A DNA stretch of 64,000 bases from Anodontia alba. Lineage: Eukaryota; Mollusca; Bivalvia; Lucinida; Lucinidae. The notes beneath the pieces were generated by a model that had not been told where the DNA came from, did not search any database, and was given only the letters and a program-made list of their open reading frames with translations. The position numbers and the translations under genes were made by a program. The stretch covers positions 16,541,211-16,605,210 of the forward strand of contig OZ024821.1 in assembly GCA_964016985.1 (NCBI GenBank), in the 5' to 3' direction. Positions 20,547 to 32,962 of the stretch are shown here, piece by piece; within the stretch, counting starts at the first letter, position 1; every line of letters starts with the position of its first letter.

Positions 20547-20704
20547 AGGCCTGGTCACACATGCGTTAAATAACGTAGTTTAACGTATTTAGAAAAAACT
20601 ACTTGAACGCACTTTTACGCACTTATTATTGTATCTTGCCCCAGTTCAACTTCTCATTACAATGTACATGGAATTTGTTAAAATCTTGGGAGAGCCGTGA
20701 GTGG
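20547..20704. mobile_element. Left 158 bases of the long TIR element, cut at the duplication junction
   Basis: AGGCCTGGTCACACATGCG and TTAAATAACGTAG are the left TIR of the element that is complete at 35901-36900. Here it ends at 20704 where copy B begins. Confidence 0.9.
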
Positions 20705-20989
20705 AAATGTAAAGACAATCAAGGAGCAGCACGTGCAGGGATGTTAGAAATAAATGTAATGGCGTTACATCGACGTTAATGCGACGTTGTATAACGGTCA
20801 GGTGCCCGCTCGCAAGTCCTTAAATATTTACAAATATCAAAGACTTTAGGTAGAAGAGTCCACTCGGCATAAATTGGTTAAGTACCTGAATACGTGTACG
20901 CAAAGTAAGGGGACTGGAAAGATTTTGTAGGTGTTCTGCAATTTGTTTAAGAAGAGAGACAATTTACTTTTTTGTGATTATCCGTTTGC

Positions 20990-21139
20990 TATTGTTTACT
21001 GAACAAATGTGAATAAAATTCGCATTGTAAAAGCTACTCACATTTTTGCAGGAAAATTATCAATGTATTTGAAAACATCTTAGCTACAACAGTTAAGGAG
21101 TTTGCCGTTAAGCTAACGATGCTTTGAACAACTGGGTCC
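20990..21139. mobile_element. MITE-10 end (copy B)
   Basis: Same block as 6050-6198 with a few substitutions. Confidence 0.55.
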
Positions 21140-21199
21140 TGATCATTATTTATTTAAGCGAAAGACTACATGTACCTACGACGGTACTTTACATTTTAA

Positions 21200-21502
21200 C
21201 ATGGCCCAGTCAGCCCATTAGGGTTATGTCGAGCCGGCCAGTTTATCTAACCAAAGTTTTTTTGTTGTTTTTTTTTTCCTGGGCAGGCTTGGTCCTCTAA
21301 GTGTACCAGTTAACCAGTATTTATGCACATTCTTTCGCCGGAGATTGACAACTTCTTGAATCAGCTGAAGGGGGAGAACGATTGTAAAAAATATTTCAAG
21401 ATAAATCTTTACGAAAGAATGTTGCTGGACCCAGCTGGGTTCGGGCCTGCAACCTCCAGATCCCCTGTCGGACGCACATCCGACTGAGCCACCGAGGCCG
21501 GC
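21200..21502 (-). mobile_element. SINE-1 (copy B)
   Basis: Partner of 6259-6553; has a small insertion GTACCAGTTAACCAG near 21303. Confidence 0.8.
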
Positions 21503-21629
21503 AAGTAAATAATGATATCTTTAAACGATATGTGAATGAATGTCTCCTGGTGAATGAATGTCGTTTGACGTTGTCACCAGTAACAATTCAATTCTGAACG
21601 AATGGACTAGGTGCCAAAAAGGACAGACC

Positions 21630-21903
21630 TTGTTGAGGTTTATTAACGGCACAGTCAACTCAATGGGGTCATGTCTGTTTACCTAACCACTCTTTTACTG
21701 GGCAGGCTTAGTCCTCTAAGCGGTTAACCAGTTTTGCCCACATTCTTTCGCCAGGAAATGACAACTGTCCTTCTTGAATCAGCGGAAGGGAGATAATGAC
21801 CGTAGAAAATATTTCATGATCAATTACCGACCTGGCGGGTGTCGAACCCGCAACCTCCTGTTTGCCAGTCGGACGCGCATCAACCTGAGCAACCGAGGCC
21901 GGC
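21630..21903 (-). mobile_element. SINE-1 (copy B), head intact
   Basis: Retains the GACCTGGCGGGTGTCG segment that is deleted in copy A (6682-6930). Confidence 0.83.
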
Positions 21904-22000
21904 ACAGACCCAGGTCTAACTGATCCGTTTAGAAGCTGCTCGATGTAGGTGAGCAGTATTTGCTCAGGCCTGTGTTTCCGACTATGCCTTCATTAATGGA

Positions 22001-22226
22001 CCGCGCCAAGACAAAAATGTGTCTTCGGGGCATATGAGAACAGTTAAGATCCAGATCAGCCTGCGAAGCCCCACAACCTGATAAGGATCTTCGTTACACA
22101 GAATTATGTTATTCAACGATTCTGTAAGCGGCCAGTGAAGGCCAAGATCAGACTGCGCGGATGCGCAGTCTGACCTTGGCCCTCGCTGTCCATATATGCA
22201 CTAAGATACTCTTTCGCGTGAGACGG
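22001..22226. mobile_element. MITE-6 (copy B)
   Basis: Partner of 7022-7247; palindromic GCGCGGATGCGCAGTCTGAC stem unchanged. Confidence 0.75.
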
Positions 22227-22326
22227 ACAAAATATCCATAAGTGGACTAGATACAACAGGTAGATTTTTCGCAAATGGGGGACATTTGTGATGACTTAAT
22301 ATTTGCTTTCCTACGCTACATCACTG

Positions 22327-22424
22327 TCGGTCTACTCTAAAAGGAATAATTTGCTTTAAATTGGAGCAATTTTTTATTTTTATTTTTCCTTTTTAGGTAG
22401 ACCCCTTTTCAGAAGGGGACGAAA
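22327..22424. mobile_element. MITE-9 hairpin (copy B)
   Basis: Partner of 7347-7443 with a slightly longer T-rich loop. Confidence 0.7.
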
Positions 22425-23335
22425 CAATTTAGTAGTAACCTGCCCCCACCCACCCCTATCCCACCTGAAAGTGCCCACCCCCAATCCCACCTGAAAGTGC
22501 ACCCTTCCCCTTTAATCAGTCATGGTTAGGAATGTGATACTACAGCTACACCCTCCCCACCGGGGCTGTCTCCCACAAATCTGACGGTAGATGTATAGCA
22601 ATTTACCTTTATATGTATAATATCATCATCGGAGGGAGGAGGTGATGACACTGACAAATCTTCTACCGAATCAGGAGAGTTCAGAAAATTAGCAATATGT
22701 CGAAAATCCATTCTACTATAAAAGTCTTTTTTTTTAAAAGCTAGCACTATTCAATTAAAAAGATATATATGTATCTGATTAAACCTATAAAATTTATGTA
22801 TACACGAAAGTCATTCATGAAATATAGCACTGTTTGTGGCATTTTATTTGTTCAAAATCAGTTATTTGCACGTGAAGTCATGTAGACTGCCTTCAAACTG
22901 AGTAAAATATGTTGAAAAGATGACAGTCAATCCCGTGCAAAACGTGCAAAGAATGCATTATTTTTCACGCAAAGTAAATCATATGACTCACTACGAATTC
23001 TTGCATCTGTAACAGGAAAGGAAAACAAATCCGCCGAATTCAAAGTCCTGAATTCTACCGCGTCGCTGTAGGATAAAGGCCGGCTTCTACTACATTCCTC
23101 CTTTCTAAAACGAGACATTTGTATGCCAATACGAATGTTGCGCAGGCTCTGAGTGTCACCCAGCACTTGCTTCGCCCGTCAGGCTTCAAGGCTGCCACCT
23201 CCAACATTGGCCACCAAATGTAAGAGGAAAGGTGGAAACAAAATCCAAATCACATTTTTCCCCGACAGAGGATCGAATCAGTCCGCCGGATTTAAAGTCC
23301 TGCACTATGCCACGTCGCTATAAAATCCGGCTTCA
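22425..23335. other. Non-coding stretch, copy B
   Basis: Collinear with 7444-8358; only substitutions and small indels. No coding evidence. Confidence 0.5.
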
Positions 23336-23607
23336 CATCACGAAAACAAGCCTATATAATTATGACCCCCTTAAACCCATTTTTTATATAGTAAAACTGG
23401 GGTTTACAGGGGTATACATTATTTTTCTTATTTCTGCTCAAAAACATAGATTGTGGGTACTCGTTAGAACCGCCTCGGTGAGGCGGTTCTAACGAGTACC
23501 CACAATCTATATTTTGAGCAGAAATATGAAAAATTTTTATCTGAAAAATTCCAGTTTGGGGTGGTGAAATTTTCAATATATTTGAATAGAGATGTGTTTT
23601 CGTAATG
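23336..23607 (-). mobile_element. MITE-1 (copy B)
   Basis: Partner of 8359-8639 with a small deletion (TATCAGAA) after the palindrome. Confidence 0.92.
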
Positions 23608-23897
23608 AAACGCAAGGCAGTAGAAAAAATGTGTCTTATACGAGTACCTAAACTGCTACATACCAAAATGTCCCGGTACATATACATGTACGGCTATGCA
23701 TTTGGACTGTCTGATAAGATCCTTTAGTGTCACCTTACAGAATCAAAGGCTGATACTATGTACATGTATAAACTATATCTATATACAAATTTGCATATGC
23801 AAAATTGGGACTAGAAGCCACAAATACATAGCACTACACAGACCAATCGAAATAACATTAGACACTTCCCTTCAACAACCCATACAGTGTACATCAT

Positions 23898-24108
23898 TTA
23901 ACCCTTGTCATGCTGAATAAATTATGATGCCACGCCCACTTCTATATTCCAGCCAATCAGATCACTTGATCCGGGTTTTTGATAGAAATTCACATATTAA
24001 ATGACAAACAGTGCAGATCCAGATCACTTGGGTTCTTCAGAAGCCAACTGATCTGGATCTACACTGTCTGCTAGGACAGGGCGTGTCGTTCAGCAAGAGA
24101 AGAGTTAA
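23898..24108. mobile_element. MITE-4 (copy B)
   Basis: Partner of 9226-9438; hairpin arm mutated at one position (CACTTGGGTTC). Confidence 0.85.
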
Positions 24109-24374
24109 TATCTGAAATATTCAGGTATACCTGTCTCCTTACCATACATGTATTAAAATTTGTGCTTGTCCATTCCACTTCCCTTCCCGTTCATAATTCC
24201 AAAACTGCTGGCTGTGTTGCAAATAGTGGAGACCCTGTTGTGCATCGTGTGGTGATCTACGTTTTTTCCTCAGTTGTGTCTGCCCAAATACGTAGGAAAA
24301 ATGCGGTATGTACAATTTCATTAAATGTACATATATCCAGGCTCTTGCATGGACAGAACTGGTTTTTGCAGGTA

Positions 24375-24705
24375 CAGTCGACTCTCGTTATCTCTACCTC
24401 GCTTATCTCGAATAACCGCTTATCTCGAAGTGAAAATATGGACCCTGTTTAAACATGAAACTCAAACAACAGGTAACAAAATATTGTGGAAAAGAGGAGA
24501 AATTGCTCCTAAGGAGCAATTTCTCCTCTTTTCCACAATATTTTCATTATATGTCCAACTTCAGGAGTAAAATTACATATGCATTTGTAAAATGTGGTTG
24601 TTCAATTTATTTTTCCTTACTTCTGCAAACCTGATATGTCGAAGTACGGATATCTCGAAGTATTTCAGAGAGTCCCTTGGAATTCGAGATAACGAGACTC
24701 GACTG
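24375..24705. mobile_element. TIG2 (copy B)
   Basis: Partner of 9705-10035. The terminal CGACTG is intact here, whereas copy A has CGACTA. Confidence 0.9.
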
Positions 24706-25585
24706 TATTTTCACAAAGTAGATGGCCCCTTTGATTTATTGGGTATTGGCGTCGCTATATATTCAAATTTATTATGTTTTTAGTATTTTTATAATGATTA
24801 CATACGGTCCCTAAAATGAGAAAGGGCACCTACCGCATATGTAGACAACAGATGCTCAGATCAGCCTAGTCATTTGAGCCCTCGTCGTGTGCTTCCAGAA
24901 TCATTTGTAGAGTAAAATGTATCGACGAATAGAGAAGTTCTGGAGAAGACTTCACCAAATGCGCAGGCCGAATGCGCAGGCCGGTTAGTCTTCATGGTAT
25001 CAGTCTTCCTTGGGCACATGTCATAATGGCCCACGCCATGTGAAAAGAGCCGCTATAGCACATGCGAACAGCTAATGTTCAGGCGAGTTTGGCGCACCCG
25101 CGGAGTCTCACCAGAACTTGTACTGTTTGCTGTCGTAAGCGGTGGGCCAAAGAACAAACTTCAGCCAAAACAAAAGATGTGTAGTTATGTTTAGGGACCC
25201 ATGCTTACTGAAAAAATGACTAGACGAGAATTCCGAAGAACCTTTATCTCGCGACGCGTTTTTACTAGAGTAGGCGGCTGCATCCAAAACAGTATATACT
25301 TGTTACATTGCCTTGTTTTCTCCCTTTACTTCTTTCTTTCATTATGTCTTAACCTAGGAGGACATAGACGGTGTACATTGTACACACCTGGTTGCAGAAT
25401 GAAGACCTGCAAGTAACCATTTCGAAATACAATATGGTTATTTAACCTGCACGTGGGGCGACAGTGCCTGCACAAGGGAGTGGGGGTTAACTTCCCGATC
25501 CGAAGGAGGGCGGGCGCACTGTTTTCATGTTATCGTTGCAAACTGACATGAAGGAAAGCGTGTTCGGACATCAAAATTCTTGTGC

Positions 25586-25672
25586 TTACGCCTGGGATCG
25601 ATCCTTTAGCTCTAAGTGCCCCAAGCTCTAGAGGACAACGCGCTCACCACTCAGCTACTACTCACGCTTTCG
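25586..25672 (-). mobile_element. SINE-2 tRNA-like head (copy B)
   Basis: Minus strand GTAGCTGAGTGGTGAGCGC and GGATCGATCCCAGGC, better preserved than in copy A (10886-10968). Confidence 0.6.
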
Positions 25673-25939
25673 TGGTTCTTAGATAAGGCGCTTTTATTTT
25701 CAGCCAAAATGTTTCTTTTTATCGATGGGTTTTGGTTATTCATAATAGGCGGGTTTTCAGAATATTGCAATTTAAACAAAGTTTTAAATGTCACATTACT
25801 TTTAGCAACCTGGTTTACTCCATATATTTGTTTTCTTTTGCTTTATAAGCAAACTATTCCCCATTTCGGTGACAAACCATGTGTTACATAGCTCTTGAGA
25901 AGAGGAATACTAAGATACATATTTTTTGTTTTTAAACTT

Positions 25940-26032
25940 CTCCTTGGAAACTTATGATGTGGTACTCATGAGAAGCGCCTCTGTGTGGCGCTTCTAATGA
26001 GTAAAGACAGCATTTTTTTTTTCAAGGAAAAT
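25940..26032. repeat. Hairpin module, third family (copy B)
   Basis: Partner of 11240-11330, core 25962-26003; right arm altered by a T run. Confidence 0.85.
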
Positions 26033-26050
26033 TAAAACAATATCAACAAA

Positions 26051-26400
26051 CAGTCGAACCTTAATGGCTCGAACCTTTGGGAACATGGAAATTTGTTCTG
26101 TATATTGGTAATGCGAGCCATTGAGAGTTAACCATAACGCTAAGTTAGGAGACAAATGGGAATAATATGTGTATGTTTTTACGATCTTCTACAAGGTAAT
26201 AATATGTTGAATCTACTCATTAGAATCGCCTCGGTGAGGCACACAATACACATTTTCATGATTGAGTAGGAAAATGTTCCTTAATACAATGTATCCCTAA
26301 ATATGTGTTTTCTTGAGCTGTCGGAAGAATTTCCAAGGGACTCAAAAACGAGTTCACAATAAACGAGTAATCGGTGTTCCTGTCATTAAGGTTTATTGTA
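26051..26400 (+). mobile_element. TIG3, decayed (copy B)
   Basis: Partner of 11349-11697; same half-lost hairpin, so decay predates the duplication. Confidence 0.82.
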
Positions 26401-26465
26401 TTTTGGTGAACAAAACTAGCTTATCTAGAGCTATGGCTACGGCGTGTACATTTTACATACATATA

Positions 26466-26800
26466 CAGTCGATTCTCGTTATCTCGAATTCCAAGGGATT
26501 CTCTGAAATACTTCGAGATATTTGTAGCTCGACATATCAGATTTGCAGAATTGAGGAAAAAATAATTCGAACAACCACATTTAACAAATGTATGTGTAAT
26601 TGGACTTTTGAAGTTAGAGATATATCGAAAATATTGTGGAAAAGAGGAGAAATTGCTCCTCAGGAGCAATTTTTCCTCTTTTCGACAATATAATTTTTTT
26701 ACATGTTGTTAGATTTTCATGTTTAGGCAAGGACCAGATTTTCACTTCGAGATAAACGGTTATTCGAGATTAGCTAAGTCGAGATAACGAGAGTCAACTG
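26466..26800. mobile_element. TIG2 (copy B)
   Basis: Partner of 11762-12101, TA on both sides. Confidence 0.9.
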
Positions 26801-26927
26801 TACACATGTACATTAACTTAATGCCACTTCATCACCGGTCACGGAGGAAATAACGCTAGTCATAAATACAGGGACGTACGGACGGTATAACATCAATCGC
26901 GACTTTTCTAAAATGCGGGGATAATAA

Positions 26928-27351
26928 TCCTGCGGGACACAGCGTTGAAACAATGTCGATTTAACGTAGATTCAATGTCTTGACGTTAAATCGACGTTGT
27001 TTGAACGTTTGCGCCGGAAGGCGTTGAATCAACGTTGATTCGCATCACGAAAACAAGCCTATGTAATTTTGACCCCCTTAAACCGCACTTTTATATAGTA
27101 AAACTGGGGTTTAGAGGGGTAAACATTATTTTTCTTATTTCTGCTCAAAAACATAGATTGTGTGTACTCGTTAGAACCGCCTCACCGAGGCGGTTCTAAC
27201 GAGTACCCATAATCTATGTTTTGAGCAGAAATATGAAAAATATCAGAGTTTTTTTATCTGAAATTTTCAGTTTTTGGAGATGAAATTTTCTATATATTTG
27301 AATAGGCGTGTTTTCGTAATGACTTTGTTATAACGTGGTGTGTCTGCTGGG
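26928..27351. mobile_element. CAGCGG(A)CAC element split by MITE-1 (copy B)
   Basis: Left part to 27042, right part from 27322. Copy A (12222-12381) shows the uninterrupted state. A short internal deletion of an ACGTTGAATCG repeat is also seen in B. Confidence 0.75.
27043..27321 (-). mobile_element. MITE-1 insertion (copy B only)
   Basis: CATCACGAAAACAAGCC to GTGTTTTCGTAATG. The empty site in A reads GTTGACTCAACTTTG; in B the flanks are GTTGATTCG and ACTTTG, so no target duplication is apparent. Confidence 0.93.
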
Positions 27352-27539
27352 AATGCTATCAGAAAATATTGAGTTAATAATATTCTGGAATTGTGTTCAT
27401 CTGCTGCTTTTTATTCTTGTTAACGTTTTCATGGCTCCCAAGGGTTACATATTTTAGAATCTGTTCATTGAATAAGGCTCGTGAATAATGTGATAGAAAA
27501 ATGACGATCTCTGTATATTACACACTGACAGTTCCTCGG

Positions 27540-27697
27540 TATATCAGATTACTTGATCCAGATTATCGATATATATTCACATACTTAATGGCAAACAGTG
27601 CAGATCAAGATCAGTTGGCTTCCTCAGAAGCCAAGTGATCAGGATCTACACTGTTTGCAAGGTAGGCAATATCCGGGTTCAGCAGGTCAAGGGTTAA
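27540..27697. mobile_element. MITE-4, left end missing (copy B)
   Basis: Partner of 12565-12728; several mismatches in the hairpin. Confidence 0.78.
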
Positions 27698-27793
27698 TCT
27701 GAAAACAAGCGATACATGTAATTGCAAAAGGCTAGCGCTACAGAGCACTTTGTGGTAAATGGCAATGCAACAATGTGTTGCTAAAAGCGCTTG

Positions 27794-28058
27794 ATGACGC
27801 ATGCCTATATAATTTTAACCCTACTTTTATATAGTAAAACTGGGGTTTACAGGAATATACATTATTTTTCATATGTCTGCTGAAAACATAGATTGTGGGT
27901 ACTCGTTAGAACCGCCTCGCCGAGGCGGTTCTAATGAGTACCCACAATCTATGTTTTCAGCAGAAATATGAAAAAAAAAATCAGAGTTTTTATCTGAAAA
28001 ATTTCAGTGTTTTGAGGTGAAATTTTCTATATATTTGAATAGACGTGTTTTCGTAATG
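27794..28058 (-). mobile_element. MITE-1, damaged left end (copy B only)
   Basis: Left TIR is reduced to ATGACGCATGCCTATATA; right end TTTTCGTAATG is intact. In copy A the position holds only GGTGAGATAACATG between the same flanks (about 12821-12834). Confidence 0.9.
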
Positions 28059-28189
28059 AACGTGGCGTACTCGGAACTGCCTTGCATGAAGCGCTTTCCA
28101 AGTGAACCGTTAAAACGCCTCTGATTCTCTCACTTGGTGGTGCTGCTGTACTTTTCAGCTGTGTCAGTGCCGCTGTCATCAGAGCCCGT

Positions 28190-28253
28190 CATTTTCTTTT
28201 GTCTCGCTGCTACATTTACATAAATGTAGCAGCGAGACAAAACAAAATGACGA
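28190..28253. repeat. Long near-perfect hairpin (copy B)
   Basis: Partner of 12963-13026, unchanged. Confidence 0.85.
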
Positions 28254-28785
28254 CAATATTGGTACATATGTAACTATAGGTTTTAAAATATTGAATGGAG
28301 AGTTTTTTTAACACTTTGATTGCAAAGAACAATGAAATACGTTTGTGTGATGGTGAATAAAAGTTCAGGTCAGAAAATATATAAGCATTGGTTATTGAAA
28401 TTTAGGGACCGAGGTAACAGGCAATTAGTAGCTTTCTTTAAACGGAGTAGTAAAACGGTTGCGTACGACGACCAAGTTGCTTCAAAGAGCTAAACAAAAG
28501 AAAAACGTAAGCCTTAGGCTGTTTGTAAAAAGGTTACCGCCTTCGTTTCTGGCGTCTTGATGGCTTTCTCTGAGGCATGATTGTCTAATAAGTGTGACAC
28601 GGAAGGTGGAAGATCTTGCAGAATCCAGTATGTGAACGTGCCTTTGTGAAATGTATAGTTCTTACCCCATTATAGACTGAATAGACTCTCCTATACTTTA
28701 TATTGGAAGAGTCAAATTTGAATTTTAGGTACGTCCAGCTATGATATTTAGATATTCCTATAATAGAAAAATGGCTAAACCATTT

Positions 28786-28854
28786 GCAAACAGTGGAGAC
28801 CCTGATCAGAAGCCGCGTTCTGTGGCGTCTGATCTGGGTCTGCACTGTTTGCCA
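28786..28854. mobile_element. MITE-5 hairpin core (copy B)
   Basis: Partner of 13552-13620. Confidence 0.75.
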
Positions 28855-29126
28855 ATTACCTGTTTAGGGGTCCCCAGACAATGGGTTAGGCATTTCTAGA
28901 TTAAGGCATTTTTCAACCAACTATATTGAATTTTTTATCTGTTTGGACCGCGCCATGCGAAAACATGTCTTTGGGCATACGCGGACAGCGAATGCCCAGA
29001 TTAGACTGCGCATCCGCACAGTCACAGGCAGTCTGATCAGGGCCTTCACTCTCCGCTAACATAGTTATTGGATACTACAGAATGTCTGACTGGAGAGCAA
29101 ATGTCCGGATGATACTTTGCGCATGA

Positions 29127-29405
29127 CATTACAAAAACACGCCTATTCAAATATATAGAAAATTTCACCTCCAAAAACTGAAAAAAAAAATCAGATAAAA
29201 ACTCTGATATTATTCATATTTCTACTCAAAACATAGATTGTGGTACTCGTTAGAACCGCCTCGCCGAGGCGGTTCTAACGAGTACTCACAATCTATTTTT
29301 TTAGCAGAAATAAGAAAAATATTGTCTACCCCTATAAAACCCAGTTTTACTATATAAAAGTGGAGTATAAGGAGGTCAAAATTATATAGGCATGCTTTCG
29401 TGATG
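29127..29405 (+). mobile_element. MITE-1 nested in MITE-6 (copy B)
   Basis: Partner of 13893-14169; flanking MITE-6 halves at about 28947-29126 and 29406-29461. Confidence 0.92.
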
Positions 29406-29566
29406 ATCAGCACATTTTTCGCATGTTCGAAGACAACTTTTCGATTGACGAGGCCCATTTCTCCTTGAAGACATACATGTAGTGGGTACATATTTGAAGC
29501 GCCTTAACGACATTTGTCTCGTTTTACACATCAAAGGATGGACCTAGAGTCATGTCATATAAAAGG

Positions 29567-29866
29567 ATGGTTCAGTAGATTTGATACACTTGGTAGATTT
29601 GCAGCCATTTTTACAAGGGAGACAATTTTTGTGACGTCCTAATTGCTTTCCTGCGCACAAATTCCAGCCTCAAAATGAGTCTACTTTAAAATGTAATTTA
29701 CAAAAAGTGTAACGGAGATTAATACACTTTCAAATGGTAGTGGTTGGGGGCGGGGGTAGGGGTGGGGCTTTTGTCAGAATTGTTCCCTTCATTCAGAAAA
29801 AAAGCGGTCTCCCCATGGAAGCACATTCTTTCCTTTTAAAGTAGACCCATTGTAAACATAAACCCA
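29567..29866. mobile_element. MITE-9-like element (copy B)
   Basis: Partner of 14328-14625 with the same G-rich interruption. Confidence 0.6.
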
Positions 29867-29932
29867 CTTTACAGCACGTTCTTCCGGTCAAAAGAGGATC
29901 TATTATCCAAAGAGCAGCCAATAATTTTGACA

Positions 29933-30209
29933 CATTACGAAAACACGCCTATTCAAGTATATTGAAAATTTCACCTCCAAACACTGAGTTTTTAGATAAA
30001 AATTCTGATATTTTTTTCATATTTTGCTCAAAACATGGATTGTGGGTACTCGTTAGAACCGCCTCGGCGAGGCGGTTCGAACGAGTACCCACAATCTGTG
30101 TTTTTGAGCAGAAATAAGAAAAATAATGTATACCCCTGTAAACCTCAGTTTTACTATATATAAGTGGGGTTTAAGGTGGTCAAAATTATATAGGCGTGTT
30201 TTCGTAATG
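29933..30209 (+). mobile_element. MITE-1, full length (copy B)
   Basis: Intact partner of the deleted copy at 14697-14846. Confidence 0.93.
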
Positions 30210-30380
30210 AAACATCAAAATCGAAAGCGGAGATTATCTAATCTTGTTAAAAAGTGTTTGCTGTAGCAGAACTACATGTACATGGAGAACTGCCACACAG
30301 GCTGAAAAAGGTTAAAAGGCTGTCTTGCACTGGGTTCGTGGACTATTTTATTATTATTATTATTATTATTATTTGATCTA

Positions 30381-30713
30381 CAGTCGAACCTCAATGGCTC
30401 GAACATCTTTGGGACCATGGAAATTCGTTCGAGACATGGGTAGTTCGAGCCACCGAGGGTTAATCATGGCACAAGTTCAGGAAGCAAATAGCGATAATTT
30501 AGGGAAATCTTTTCGATTTTCTACACAGTGATTGTATGTTGAGTGTACTCATTAGAATCGCCTCGATGAGGCGATTCTAATGAGTACACACAACATAGAA
30601 TTTCACGATAGAATAAGAAAATTTCCTTGAATATTTGTTTTCTTGAGCTATCAGAAGAATTTTGCAAGGACTCGAAAATGAGTTCGAATCAGCCATGGTA
30701 AACGAGCCATCAG
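30381..30713 (+). mobile_element. TIG3, right end replaced by microsatellite (copy B)
   Basis: Partner of 15018-15350; hairpin perfect. Confidence 0.9.
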
Positions 30714-30724
30714 TATTATTATTC

Positions 30725-30759
<35 letters not shown>

Positions 30760-30777
30760 ATAACGTGATTTCTTTTG

Positions 30778-30811
<34 letters not shown>

Positions 30812-31092
30812 ATGCATGCATGATAAGCCCTGTTGATCCCGATGCACCCAAATGATTTCCTGAAGACTAATTGAGCCGTTATGTGAGCAAATTTCCTTAT
30901 AACGTGCGCCCATCAACGACTATTTCGACTGCGCATTCGCGCAGCCTAATTAGAGTCTTCGCTGAGCGCTCCTTGTTACAAATGTAGCAAATAGTCTAAT
31001 GATCTTCAGGCGCACAACAAAGAATCGGACTAGACTGCGCATATGCGCAGCCTGATTCTAGTTTTGTCTGAGCACATCTGAAACTAGAAAAA

Positions 31093-32266
31093 GTGTCCAT
31101 AGGACACGGATGCCCCCGCCAAATGCCATTCAGAAAAAGGGTTTATATGTAATTGTAACAGGTATACCATGAAGTTATTATTAAAGCCCGGACACAGTTT
31201 ACTATTATGGAACTAAGTCAAGGGAAGATAATTCAAAAACGAAAAACGCAAGAGTTGTCTTCCTTGTTCGTGACACATTGTTTCAATGTGATGCATGCAC
31301 CTGTAAAGTTTCATGAATATATTCGATATGGTTTAGGAGTTATGGCCCGGACACGGTTAACTATATGGAACTAAGTCAAGGGGAAATAATTCAAAAACCA
31401 AAAATGCCAGAGTTGTCTTCCTTGTTCATGACACATCGTCTGAATGTGATGCATGCACCTATATAGTTTCATGAATATATTCCATACGGTTTAGGAGTTA
31501 TGGCCCGGACACGGTTTACTATATGGAACTAAGTCAAGGGAAGATAATTCAAAAACAAAAAAATGCAAGAGTTTTCTTCCTTGTTCATGACACATCGTCT
31601 CAATGTGATGCATGCACCCATAAAGTGTCATGAATATATTCCATATGGTTTAGCAGTTATGGCCCGGACACGGTTTACTATATGGAACTAAGCCAAGGGG
31701 AAATAATTCAAAAACCAAAAATGCAAGAGTTTTCTTCCTTGCTCATGACACATCTTCTCAGTGTGATGCATGCACTGGTAAAGTTTCATGAATATATTTC
31801 ATACGGTTTAGGAGTTATGGCCCGGACACAGTTAATTGAATGATACTAAGTCAAGCGGAAATTATTCAAAAACCAAAAATGCAAGAGTTGTCTTCCTTGT
31901 TCATGACACATCGTCTCAGTGTGATGCAGGCACTGGTAAAGTTTCATGAATATATTTCATACGGTTTAGGAGTTATGGCCCGGACAAAGTTAACTATATG
32001 GAACTAAGTCAAGCGGAAATAATTCAAAAACCAAAAATGCAAGAGTTGTCTTCCTTGTTCATGACACATCGTCTCAATGTGATGTATGCACCTGTGATGT
32101 TTCATGAATATATTCCATACGGTTTGGGAGTTATGGCCCGGACACGAAGTGGGACGTACGGACGGACAGACAGGCGGACAGACGGACAGACAGACGTACG
32201 GGACGGACAGGGGTAATACTTAATGCCCATCCGCTATTCTTCGAATAGGCGGGGGCATAATAAGGT
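31093..32266 (+). mobile_element. Pearl-like composite tandem-repeat element (copy B)
   Basis: Same leader, six ~158-base units (31185-32151), GGACGGACAGAC tract and tail as 15738-16904. The unit number is unchanged between copies; the tetranucleotide part differs slightly. Confidence 0.8.
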
Positions 32267-32498
32267 ACATTTCTACCGTTGTGGTTGATATGGACAATAA
32301 AAGCTTGAACGTCAAGTATATCTAATATTCATGAAGAAGTGGTCCGTACTTAGAATTCTAAATAAGACTGCACGTTTTAGTCCTTTAATGGAAAAGTTCA
32401 CCCAGAAATATTTATATGTTGGCGCCCTCGAGGGATTTCATATTTATAACGTATTTATCATTTATGCAAACTGAAGTTTTCACATGTTTTTTGTTATT

Positions 32499-32521
32499 GT
32501 TTTTTTTTTTTTTTTTTTTTT
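32499..32521. repeat. Poly(T) tract (copy B)
   Basis: About 22 T where copy A (about 17139-17152) has mixed TTTTATTTTTTTT. Confidence 0.85.
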
Positions 32522-32678
32522 AAAAAGAATACACCTGGGTGATTTCCGCAATTTTTAACTGCACAAGAAGATAACGGTTCTGGCTTCAAGCTTGTGTTTC
32601 TCCACAGCATGTCCTTTCTGAAAATGGGTCTACTCTAAAAGAACACAACTTACTCCAAAGGGTAGCAAGCCCTTTCCT

Positions 32679-32962
32679 CATCACGAAAAGGCGCCTTTAC
32701 AATTTTGACCCCCTTAAATTCCACTTTTATATAGTAAATCTGGGGTTTGTAGGGGTATAGACTTTTTTTTCTCATTTCTGCTCAAAAACATAGAATGTGG
32801 GTATTCTTTAGAACCGCCTCGCCGAGGCGGTTCTAACGAGTACACGCAATCTATGTTTTGAGCAGAAATATAAAAAAATATCAAAGTTTTTTTTTATCTA
32901 AAAACTTTCAGTATTTGGAGGTGAAATTTTCTATGTATTTGAATAGGCGTGTTTTCGTAATG
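32679..32962 (-). mobile_element. MITE-1 (copy B)
   Basis: Partner of 17311-17596; palindrome centre CGCCTCGCCGAGGCG restored relative to A. Confidence 0.9.

Larger units (their letters stand above)
5764..20704 (+). repeat. Tandem duplication, copy A (14.9 kb)
   Basis: Starts at the base shared by 5764 and 20704 and ends at 20704, where copy B starts immediately. Corresponding blocks keep order and orientation throughout. Copy A has TIG2 at 8815-9118 that B lacks; it lacks MITE-1 copies found in B at 27043 and 27794, and has an internally deleted MITE-1 at 14697. Confidence 0.95.
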
